Shown one piece after another: positions 1 through 6,309 of a stretch of 34,304 nucleotides of DNA. Source of the stretch: Burkholderiales bacterium RIFCSPHIGHO2_12_FULL_63_20 (GTDB lineage Bacteria > Pseudomonadota > Gammaproteobacteria > Burkholderiales > Burkholderiaceae_C). A program made the translations under genes and the position numbers. How positions within the stretch are numbered: position 1 is the first letter of the stretch; each line of letters opens with the position of its first letter. The DNA lies in assembly GCA_001770775.1 (NCBI GenBank), contig MESA01000045.1, positions 1-34,304 of the forward strand. The letters run 5' to 3'. Under the pieces are notes generated by a model, which was not told the origin of the DNA, did not search any database, and saw only the letters and a list, made by a program, of their open reading frames with translations.

Positions 1-19
1 CATCTGCCTGATCACCCCT

Positions 20-949
20 TCAACCCGGCATCAGCGAAATGAGGCAGGGGCGTTCCACACAAAACGGCATAGAGCCCTTCCGACTGCCCAGCACCTCAAT
101 CAAGAGGTTATCCGGGAGGTTGTCGTTGTCCTCAATGAGCTCCCAATCCCAAGATGATCCATCGAATGACTTCAGCCAAACGCGCTGGGCGCCCTCTTGG
201 GCTACGGCGAAGTCGACATCGTGGGTCAGGTACACGAACAGGCAATCGGGGCGCAGTCTCTCAATCTCAGCCCATAGAGGGGCTTGCACGGACTTATGTA
301 GGTGCAATTCGGGCTCGTCAATGACAATGATGCCGTTTTGGGGGGCGGCAAGACACTGTCCAATGAGATAAAAAATGACGCGTTCACCATCGCTCATTTC
401 AGACGAGTTGTAGATTTTGCTCGTGTCACCGCGAACCTGGGTTTGGATCCGTAGACCGCCGACCACGAGCTCGCGGTGAGGAAGAATCCGTTCCCACGCC
501 TGCTTTACCTTATCCATCCTGGTCAGTGGCGGTTCAAGCTTGGTGGCCGATTGCCGCTGGGCCACCTTGAACTTGGCGTTCTCTTCTGTCTCGTCCGAGA
601 ACAGAAAAACCATAAGCTTCTGGAAGTCGTTTAGGAAAAACGTGGCGGGCCTGTTCTGCCATCGATTGTTCTTGTTTTTTCCCGCATTAGGATGGCCAAA
701 GACTAGGTCCTGCTCCGCCAGATCGATAGAAGTCGGCGTTGTCGTGTCAGGCATCGCCAACGACTTTTGCGCGGAGATCCTAAACACCCTAGCTTGATCA
801 GGTGAACTCATGTCCAGCCATGTTCCGAGACGAGTCTGACCTGAACCGTTGGCGCCAACGAAAAGCAGATTCCGACCTGTTGTAATCGTCTGGCTACCTC
901 CGCCGATTCGGGGAAGCGAGATGGATCGCGTGACTGGAATGTTTGACAT
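20..949 (-). CDS. AAA/OLD-type ATPase, C-terminally truncated, with altered Walker A
   Basis: This is a 309-residue ABC/SMC-like AAA ATPase of the kind found in OLD-type or DUF4435 defence-like proteins. The P-loop region near residues 31-40 reads GANGSGQTRLG, so the Walker A lysine expected after GSG is glutamine. A good Walker B (IIVIDEPELHLH, about residues 210-221) and a following YLTHD motif (D-loop/H-loop region) are present, as is a signature-like SDGERVIFYL. Relatives as I recall them continue after LGSRK into a second domain (DUF4435-like, roughly 200 residues or more); here the text after GSRK becomes unrelated and stops within about 25 codons. The stop lies inside the window, so the shortening is real. 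A GAAGAAG ribosome site precedes the start at 949. The gene is probably decayed or a non-hydrolysing version; ATPase-fold assignment is solid, cellular role unknown. Confidence 0.75.
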   Translation of the reverse strand: MSNIPVTRSISLPRIGGGSQTITTGRNLLFVGANGSGQTRLGTWLDMSSPDQARVFRISAQKSLAMPDTTTPTSIDLAEQDLVFGHPNAGKNKNNRWQNRPATFFLNDFQKLMVFLFSDETEENAKFKVAQRQSATKLEPPLTRMDKVKQAWERILPHRELVVGGLRIQTQVRGDTSKIYNSSEMSDGERVIFYLIGQCLAAPQNGIIVIDEPELHLHKSVQAPLWAEIERLRPDCLFVYLTHDVDFAVAQEGAQRVWLKSFDGSSWDWELIEDNDNLPDNLLIEVLGSRKGSMPFCVERPCLISLMPG

Positions 950-1539
950 AGACTTCTTCTTTTGTGACTAATGCTCGACCCCGCCAACCCGAATCGAGAC
1001 TGCCATGCAGTGCACAGTTTGCGACGAGATACCGTCTCCAAGCGTACCCGATGTCCAAGAACTTGGGTCCATCGAGTCTTCCGATAGCTCATTGCGAGCG
1101 GCTCGAGTAATGCAAATGGCGACTGCTTTAGCGCCGTATTCATGCTGATGCGAAGGACTTCCCTGGGTCGGCAGCGCTAGTTCATGGCTTTCAGATGCAG
1201 TCATTCGGAGCCGCGAGCATGGCGGCTCGACATGCTCGTATTGATCGCCCCCAATCAATGTACAGCCCCGGTTTAGGTGATTCACACAGCCAGGTTGACG
1301 GGTCACACTCTCCGGCACTCAGTCAGTGCGATTTTAGAGAACCGTTTACCGTCATCAACTCATGCAGGATTTTCGTGTGTTCAAAGGATCTTCCTTCGCT
1401 CGTCAGCCTGACTGTAAGTTCAACATAGACGCCAATAAAGGCCATTCCTTCGGCATTCTCATGGATTTTGTTGCGGCCCTCCGCCCTGTGTGTTCCTGCG
1501 CTAGTTAATTAATCCAATCTGATTGCAAGAGACCATTCT
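950..1539. other. 590-bp stretch without a supportable gene
   Basis: Several open frames cross this stretch on both strands (the longest about 116 codons on the minus strand, ending 18 bp before the ATPase start), but none shows a recognisable domain, a convincing ribosome site or the codon usage of neighbouring genes. Base composition is visibly more AT-rich than the rest of the window. The last 50 bp (TTAATTAATCC and following) presumably carry the promoter of the exported protein at 1540. I see no RNA gene or repeat. Confidence 0.5.
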
Positions 1540-2091
1540 ATGAACTATCGTCATACCATTCGAGTACTGGTGGCCGCTGTGGCCATCGTTGGCGCCCAGC
1601 ATGCCCACGCGTTGGCCGTTCTGGATTTCCAGAATTTAACTTGTGCCAAAACGCAAGAGTTGTGCGGAGCGGGCGACACCTACACCGCAGCGGGCTTTAT
1701 GCTGCAATATGCACCTGCTGCCGACGAGCCGTACCCGGTTGGTTTTACTGCTGTTGGCAAGCTATGGCGTTTTAATGTCAAAGGGTCTATTTCTCTGGAG
1801 GCTAACAGCTGTAGCGCAACCACGACCTTGACACGCACAAAGGGTGTCAATTTTTCACTGTTGTCCATCGATCTGGCTGAAGTAAATGGTGATAGTCCCA
1901 GTAGTGTGACTTTCATTGGCACTAAGAGCGATGGATCGCAAGTCACCGCATCGGTGAACTTGGATGGCAAAGTCGGTTGGCAGCGTGTGCAGCTTCCACG
2001 CTCTTTCATCAAAGTGAATTCTGTGACATGGGCACAAGGTGATTGCATTATCAACAAGCCACACATGTTCGACAACATTCTCGTCAATTGA
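1540..2091 (+). CDS. Small exported protein of unknown function
   Basis: The 183-residue product starts with a clear Sec signal peptide: positively charged start (MNYRHTIR), a hydrophobic core (VLVAAVAIVGA) and a likely cleavage after AHA near residue 24. The mature part is beta-rich, with four cysteines near residues 35, 42, 92 and 168 that could pair. The block around residues 105-165, with FSLLSIDLAEVN, a VTFIGTKSDGS strand and GWQRVQLP, resembles the beta-sandwich of many PEP-CTERM-sorted proteins of Betaproteobacteria. However, no PEP-CTERM tail follows: the protein ends NILVN. It is probably periplasmic or secreted. It stands alone, with an intrinsic-terminator-like hairpin just downstream. 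The fold resemblance is from memory; no function is claimed. Confidence 0.7.
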   Translation: MNYRHTIRVLVAAVAIVGAQHAHALAVLDFQNLTCAKTQELCGAGDTYTAAGFMLQYAPAADEPYPVGFTAVGKLWRFNVKGSISLEANSCSATTTLTRTKGVNFSLLSIDLAEVNGDSPSSVTFIGTKSDGSQVTASVNLDGKVGWQRVQLPRSFIKVNSVTWAQGDCIINKPHMFDNILVN

Positions 2092-2126
2092 TGAGTAGGG
2101 ATCGTCAGTCGACAACTTTGCCCCAA

Positions 2127-2156
2127 GCCGCCATGGTTCATTCCCGGCGGCCTTTT
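2127..2156 (+). terminator. Hairpin with T-tract after the exported protein gene
   Basis: GCCGCC at 2127-2132 pairs perfectly with GGCGGC at 2146-2151 across a 13-nt loop, followed by CTTTTC. It lies 36 bp after the stop codon of the exported-protein gene and fits a weak intrinsic terminator. Confidence 0.5.
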
Positions 2157-2605
2157 CATTTGTAGAGCGAGGTAATGCAATCGGTGCACTTCAAGCTCAA
2201 GGCTGTTTCTACCTCTCTGTGCGGCTAACCCGTGTGCCGCTTCAAGACGGCAGTGAGCTACCGCTTCGGGTCGGGAGCGTGAGTTCGGTGAGTTGAAGAG
2301 AAGTCATTGGACCGGCAAAAGCAGCGCTGGCTGAGCGCCAGTGGTGACGATGTCGGCAGTACGCTCGATACCAGCCATCCGCGCCGATGCGGGCGCGGTT
2401 GCCCAATGACCGTAATGCTGCAGAGACCGTGAGTTCAGCGTGTGGCCGCGACCGCCAGCAACCGCTGCTAAACGGTCGGTTGGTTCCCGCTTTAGTGACT
2501 GGCGGCAATGGCTCGTGTGTGCAGGTTCGACTCGAAGGCAATCACCGCCTCGCTCCGAAAGCCCAGCGCCTGCAGCGTGCCATTCTTGCCAATGCGCGAG
2601 GCGCC
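2157..2605. other. Gene-free stretch with degraded sequence
   Basis: No supportable coding region was found. The stretch holds phrases such as CCGCTTCGGGTCGGGAGC (about 2261-2278) and CAATGACCGTAATG (about 2404-2417), reminiscent of dispersed non-coding intergenic sequence in Burkholderiales; this is an impression from memory. At its right end it contains a remnant of an FtsX-type permease, listed separately. Confidence 0.4.
2495..2605 (-). pseudogene. Remnant of an FtsX/MacB-type permease
   Basis: Read on the minus strand immediately after the stop codon of the gene ending at 2606, and in the same frame, the DNA encodes RIGKNGTLQALGFRSEAV. The intact permease at 6287-7453 has RIGEIGTLRALGFRREAV at the matching place. 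The similarity is also visible at the DNA level: about 2541-2604 aligns with roughly 6549-6612 with only scattered mismatches. After EAVIAF the reading becomes unrelated and stops at TAA (2492-2494). The piece covers the conserved cytoplasmic loop next to the second membrane segment of FtsX proteins. It has no start and cannot be functional; it is a fossil of a lost or recombined permease gene. Confidence 0.75.
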
Positions 2606-3154
2606 TCACTCCCCGAACGCAAGCTGCCCCGCCAGGTGCGTCATCACCTCTTGCAGACGCGCTGCGTGCTGCGGGTCGTCACTGGGTGCCCCCTGCAGCA
2701 GCATCAGTTTGGCCAGAGCAGCGCTGGTCTGGCTGATCTTGCCCGCCGCTTGCCGTGCCTCCACCTGGGCCATCAGCGCGCTGGCATCGGCCCGGCGTTG
2801 CTCCATGGAGGTCTCTTCGCGGTGGTCGTGCCAACGCTGTAGCTCGGCACGCAACGCCACGTTCTCCGGCTTTTGCCAGTCTTCCATCCCGGTTTCGAGT
2901 GCCGTGCTGTCGTCTTCGCGGCCATCTTCACCTGGATGGTCCTGGGCAACTGAATCTGCCGTCGCCACCGATGCGGCATCCATGGCGCCACGGGGATCAA
3001 AGCGTGAGCTGGACACGACGGTTTGCGTCTCCACCGTGCCCACCGTGTTGTCACCTTGACCCAGCGAAAAATGCCCCATGACGGCGAGACACAGACCAGC
3101 CGCGGCCAGATAGAGCCAGCGGTGGGACGCCCGGATCGAGTGAATCTTGATCAT
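2606..3154 (-). CDS. Membrane-anchored helical protein of unknown function
   Basis: Starting at the ATG at 3154 the product has 182 residues: a short basic N-terminus (MIKIHSIRASHRW), one membrane segment or uncleaved signal (about residues 14-30, LYLAAAGLCLAVMGHF), a polar low-complexity stretch rich in Ser, Thr, Asp and Glu (35-90), then a strongly helical charged region with coiled-coil character (about 92-175). The bulk is probably periplasmic. A longer frame begins at 3223 and overlaps the upstream gene, but the 3154 start puts the hydrophobic segment at the usual place. It is the last gene of the set beta-propeller, metallo-hydrolase-fold protein, this gene. I considered a lipase-chaperone relationship because of the anchored helical design but see no family motif. 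Confidence 0.6.
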   Translation of the reverse strand: MIKIHSIRASHRWLYLAAAGLCLAVMGHFSLGQGDNTVGTVETQTVVSSSRFDPRGAMDAASVATADSVAQDHPGEDGREDDSTALETGMEDWQKPENVALRAELQRWHDHREETSMEQRRADASALMAQVEARQAAGKISQTSAALAKLMLLQGAPSDDPQHAARLQEVMTHLAGQLAFGE

Positions 3155-3206
3155 GAGACAACCCCAAGCAGGAAGGCAAGTGACGGGTGGGTGGAGCGAT
3201 GCGGGA

Positions 3207-4121
3207 TCATTTCGCCATGGCACGCACGGGGGCGTGACTCAGGACACCTCCCGCTTTGAGCTGAACACGCTCAAAGCCGGGAAATGGCGCATAGCCATCG
3301 GCCACCATCCAGCGCTGCTTCGCGGCCTGGCTCAGGTTTCGGCGGTGGTCGGTGATTGATGCCGTTCCATCGCCGGTGATCAGCAGCTTTTGCCCACCAG
3401 ACTCGATCAGGTAGCCCACTGACCCCGGTGTTCCGCCCGCGAGGGGCAAGACGGACAGGCCCGGCACCAGCGACACACCGGTCTCGGCCGCCTGCAGCTT
3501 ACCGGACTTGACGTAGGGCATCACGCTGGTGATCGTGGTCGCAAAGGCCACCTTCTGTTCATCTGGTGCCTGGACGTAGTGGTGGTCCGCGAGCCAGTGC
3601 ACCATGGCCTCTGGCGAGGCGTAGAGTTGCGCGTTCTTGAACTGACGTTGTTCGTCGTTGCCCAGCAGGCCGCTGACCTGGTCCGCATGCAGACTGGTCA
3701 AGAACACCGCCGACACCTCATCCGGCGAGATGCCAGCGGCCTTCAGGTTCTCCGTCACCTGGCCCAGGTCACCGCCCTGCCGCACACCGCGACCCGCGTT
3801 GACCAGCACCACTGTGCTGCCCTTGCGAATCGCGTACGCGGTCACGCATTTCAAGCCTGGATCGGTTTTGAACGATTGCGCCAGGGCCTGAGTCCATTCG
3901 CTCTGCGGGAGCTTGGCCAGTCGGGTCGCATCGATGACGAAGCGTTTGTCAGACAAGGCAAACACCTCAAGCTCCCCCACTTGCCGGCGCTCGACACCCG
4001 GTATCTGCACGAGGCTCGGAGTCTGTGCAGCATCGGTCGCGTAGACCGAACTGGCAGGGAGCAGATGCAAGCCGGCCAGCATGGCCATGGCGCCGGCCAG
4101 TTGACCCAACTTCAACTTCAT
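3207..4121 (-). CDS. Exported metallo-beta-lactamase-fold protein with degenerate metal site
   Basis: The 304-residue protein has a signal peptide (hydrophobic core about 9-22, likely cleavage after VYA near 28) and the overall layout of MBL-fold lactonase/quorum-quenching-type hydrolases: VVLVNAG (104-110) in place of the usual IDTG, LTSLHADQVSGL (141-152), PLAGGTPGSVGYLI (226-239), LLITGDG (247-253) and PFPGFERV (279-286). In active relatives the second block is THxHxDH and the third GHTPGH. Here the first His is Ser143, the last His of that motif is Gln148, the third-block His positions are Gly230 and Ser234, and a downstream His is replaced near 277-278; His145, Asp147 and Asp251 remain. 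A normal two-zinc site therefore looks impossible, suggesting a binding or structural role. It lies 18 bp after the beta-propeller gene in the same direction. Confidence 0.8.
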   Translation of the reverse strand: MKLKLGQLAGAMAMLAGLHLLPASSVYATDAAQTPSLVQIPGVERRQVGELEVFALSDKRFVIDATRLAKLPQSEWTQALAQSFKTDPGLKCVTAYAIRKGSTVVLVNAGRGVRQGGDLGQVTENLKAAGISPDEVSAVFLTSLHADQVSGLLGNDEQRQFKNAQLYASPEAMVHWLADHHYVQAPDEQKVAFATTITSVMPYVKSGKLQAAETGVSLVPGLSVLPLAGGTPGSVGYLIESGGQKLLITGDGTASITDHRRNLSQAAKQRWMVADGYAPFPGFERVQLKAGGVLSHAPVRAMAK

Positions 4122-4139
4122 GTGGCTTCGTCCTCGCGA

Positions 4140-5342
4140 TCAGTGCTTCAGGTTGTCCAGGATGGCCGGGGGCACGTTGGCCAGGCGGCTGCGCTGGGGG
4201 TACTGACCCACCTTCACGCGGGCCACTTCCGTCGCTGATTCGAAGTCCACGACAGACAAGTCGTTGCTCTCGCTGTTGGACACGTAGCAGCGCTTGCCGT
4301 CCGAGCTGGCGCTCACCCAGTAGGGCTTGGAACCCGAGGGAATGATGCGGTCGGTTGTCATCGAGGGGATGGAGGCGACGACGATGTAGTTGTCGATCGT
4401 GCCGGCCATGCAGAGCTTGGTCTCGGCGCCATTGATCGCCATGCCGTGGAAGGCCGAGTTCAGCGGGAAGTCGTCCTTGGTCTTGAAGTTGGCCTTGGCG
4501 TAATCGCTCATCGGGATTTCGACCTTGTTCAGCACCTTGCCCGTGGCCATGTCCACCTTGGCATAGCCATTGAGGTAGGACATCTGCAGATAGGTGATCT
4601 TGCCGTCACGGGTAATGACGTTGGGGCGAATGCCGTAGGGCAAGGTCCACTTGTTGACCACTTGGAAGGTCTTGGCATCGACCACGGTCATCTGCTTCTT
4701 GCCCTTGAGCGAGTTCAGGGCGTAAGGCAGGGGGATGATGCCCAGACTGGAGTTGTAGATGTACTTGCCATCGGGCGAGTAGTCGTTCTGGTGTGGGAAG
4801 GTACCTGTCGGGACCTTGGCCACTTGCTGGCCCGTGGCCGTGTCGATCACGAAGAAGTTGCCGGCGCTGGTGGCCGAGACGGCGATGTGCTTGCCATCGG
4901 GGCTGATGCCCATGTGGTCGGCGTTGATGCCGGGGATCGGAAAGCGCCAGAGGATGCGGTGATCGGGCGAGCTGAGGTCGATCGCGATGACGTCAGACAG
5001 GTTTGAGCGCGAGATGAAAACAGTCTTGCCATCCAGCGAGACGGCAATGTCATCCACAAAGCGGTCACCGCCCTTGGTGGATTTGGCCACCTCGTAGGTC
5101 GCACGCCGGATGATGTCCATCTCGGCCAGGCGTTCCTTGAGGTCTGGAATGGCGTTGACGTAACCCAGTTTGGTCAGCGACGTTTCGTCCACGAAGCTCA
5201 GGGTGCCACCGGCGGAGTCGCCAACCACCAGAATCTTCTTGCTGGATTGGGCGAACGCGGGCGTCGAGGCGGCGCCCATCAGCAAGGCGGCACAGGCGAG
5301 GGCCACACGGCCCGCTGTAGCAAGATGGTTTCTGTTTTTCAT
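4140..5342 (-). CDS. Exported YVTN-type beta-propeller protein
   Basis: From the ATG at 5342 the product has 400 residues. A signal peptide (MKNRNHLATAG, hydrophobic core, cleavage likely after AFA near residue 32) sends it to the periplasm. The mature part consists of repeated propeller blades with phrases typical of YVTN/NHL-like proteins: SLDGKTVFISRSNLSDVIAID, SPDGKHIAVSATSAGNFFVID, SPDGKYIYNSS, SSDGKRCYVSNSESNDLSVVD and a closing ATEVARVKVGQYPQR. No heme-binding CxxCH motif is present, so it is not a cytochrome cd1-like enzyme. The open frame extends upstream to 5435, but the 5342 start has a GAGGAAAC ribosome site at proper spacing and a complete signal peptide. It is the first gene of a three-gene unit. 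A perfect FNR-type box and a second palindrome lie 75-117 bp upstream. Confidence 0.85.
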   Translation of the reverse strand: MKNRNHLATAGRVALACAALLMGAASTPAFAQSSKKILVVGDSAGGTLSFVDETSLTKLGYVNAIPDLKERLAEMDIIRRATYEVAKSTKGGDRFVDDIAVSLDGKTVFISRSNLSDVIAIDLSSPDHRILWRFPIPGINADHMGISPDGKHIAVSATSAGNFFVIDTATGQQVAKVPTGTFPHQNDYSPDGKYIYNSSLGIIPLPYALNSLKGKKQMTVVDAKTFQVVNKWTLPYGIRPNVITRDGKITYLQMSYLNGYAKVDMATGKVLNKVEIPMSDYAKANFKTKDDFPLNSAFHGMAINGAETKLCMAGTIDNYIVVASIPSMTTDRIIPSGSKPYWVSASSDGKRCYVSNSESNDLSVVDFESATEVARVKVGQYPQRSRLANVPPAILDNLKH

Positions 5343-5417
5343 TCCATGTTTCCTCGGTTGTGGGGTCGAACGGCCGACGCGCGACGTGAGCTCTGCGACT
5401 CGGTGTTGGCGGCCACC

Positions 5418-5431
5418 TTGATCGTGATCAA
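5418..5431. promoter_or_regulatory. Perfect FNR/CRP-family box
   Basis: TTGATCGTGATCAA matches the FNR consensus TTGAT-N4-ATCAA in every defined base. It is intergenic between the Crp/Fnr-type regulator (ends 5530) and the beta-propeller gene (starts 5342), so it most likely controls the propeller unit. I could not place a clear -10 element at the distance expected for a class II FNR promoter, so the mode of action is open. Confidence 0.65.
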
Positions 5432-5442
5432 ACAAGGCATGG

Positions 5443-5458
5443 AATAACGTGAGTTATT
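5443..5458. promoter_or_regulatory. Second palindrome, possible operator
   Basis: AATAAC at 5443-5448 and GTTATT at 5453-5458 are perfect inverted repeats around GTGA. The centre lies 26 bp from the centre of the FNR-type box. Being AT-rich within GC-rich DNA and upstream of the same gene, it may be a second regulator site, for example for the adjacent Crp/Fnr-family protein with its atypical recognition helix. Confidence 0.45.
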
Positions 5459-5500
5459 TAACAATCCACGGGTTTTCGATGGGGTAGGTTGTACGCGTGA

Positions 5501-5538
5501 CCCCCCATTCGGAGGGGGGCGGCCCACCTTCAGGTGGG
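5501..5538. terminator. Two adjacent GC-rich hairpins at the end of the regulator gene
   Basis: CCCCCC (5501-5506) pairs with GGGGGG (5514-5519), and CCCACC (5523-5528) pairs with GGTGGG (5533-5538). The stop codon of the Crp/Fnr-type gene lies in the loop of the second hairpin. No T-tract follows in either direction, so this may be a Rho-dependent end, an RNA-stabilising structure or a weak terminator. Confidence 0.35.
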
Positions 5539-6309
5539 GTTCTCGTTGTGCAGAGAATTCGGCGGGTATTCGGCATCGATCTCGGCCATGTCGCACAAGC
5601 GCGGCCAGTCGGTCACCGTGATGCGGCGGTAGCCCAGCTTCACGATGCCCTGGTCTTGCAGCACCTTCAATCCTGCGGCCACGGTCTGACGCGTCATGCC
5701 CAGCGTCTCGGCCAGCGAGCCCTGGTTCAGCGGTGAGCTGCTGCCAGCGAGGTCAGGCACCGCTGTCCATCCTTGCGTGAGGGTCATCACGATGGCGCGC
5801 GCGAGTTTGGCTTGCGTGTTCAGCCTCGCGACGGCCTCCAAGGCGAAGAACAGCAGCCGGGTTTTCTGGGCCATCAAGACCGCCAGCCTGAAGGCCCATT
5901 GAGGATCTTCGCTGACCAGGCCCTCCAGTCGGGCTGGCGAGACATGCAGCAATACCGTTGGCCCCACCGCCTGCGCGTCGTGTGTGCGGGGCAAACCGTC
6001 AAAAAAGGCGATTTCTCCGAACCAGGTGGGGGGGGAGATCACACTGAACAAGTTTTCTTGCCCGTCGGGCGCGATCCCGGTCAGGCGCAGACCACCCTCA
6101 ACCACGCAGTAGATACCATCGAAACTGTCGCCGCGCAGAAACAGTTGCTGACCTGCCCCCAGGTTCAGGACCGTCGCTGCGCTGAGCAGGCGTTGCGTCG
6201 CCACGGGGGGCAGTCCGTTGAACCACAGGCTTTTCTGCAGTACCGGGAGGAAATGCGTTGGGTCTGACGTTGGCAAGGCATGCTCCTCAAGCCTGCCGCA
6301 GGCACTCAA
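5530..6309 (-). CDS. Crp/Fnr-family transcriptional regulator
   Basis: The 259-residue protein has a cyclic-nucleotide-binding-like beta-barrel (about 35-125), a long dimer helix (about 135-180) and a C-terminal winged helix (about 190-235). The phosphate-cassette region FGEIAFFDGLPRTHDAQA (97-114) keeps Glu99, Arg108 and Thr109, comparable to the cAMP-binding residues of CRP, so a small ligand is possible. There is no FNR-type N-terminal cysteine cluster. The recognition helix reads MTRQTVAAGLKVL (205-217), where CRP has the pattern SRETVGR: the base-reading Glu is Gln208 and the following Arg is Ala212, so its DNA site may differ from the classical one. The start overlaps the permease stop by 23 bp, making it the last gene of the glycosyltransferase-exporter operon, immediately before the FNR-type box. 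Confidence 0.88.
   Translation of the reverse strand: MSACGRLEEHALPTSDPTHFLPVLQKSLWFNGLPPVATQRLLSAATVLNLGAGQQLFLRGDSFDGIYCVVEGGLRLTGIAPDGQENLFSVISPPTWFGEIAFFDGLPRTHDAQAVGPTVLLHVSPARLEGLVSEDPQWAFRLAVLMAQKTRLLFFALEAVARLNTQAKLARAIVMTLTQGWTAVPDLAGSSSPLNQGSLAETLGMTRQTVAAGLKVLQDQGIVKLGYRRITVTDWPRLCDMAEIDAEYPPNSLHNENPT

Noticed and set aside
968..1318. 116-codon minus-strand frame upstream of the ATPase gene
   Set aside because: Spacing to the ATPase start would suit an operon, but there is no recognisable domain, no good ribosome site and a competing overlapping frame; kept only as an uncertain gap.
4140..5342. Beta-propeller as a NirF/NirN-like heme d1 protein
   Set aside because: Tempting because of the FNR box, but there is no CxxCH motif, no conserved heme d1 histidine context and no nir genes nearby.
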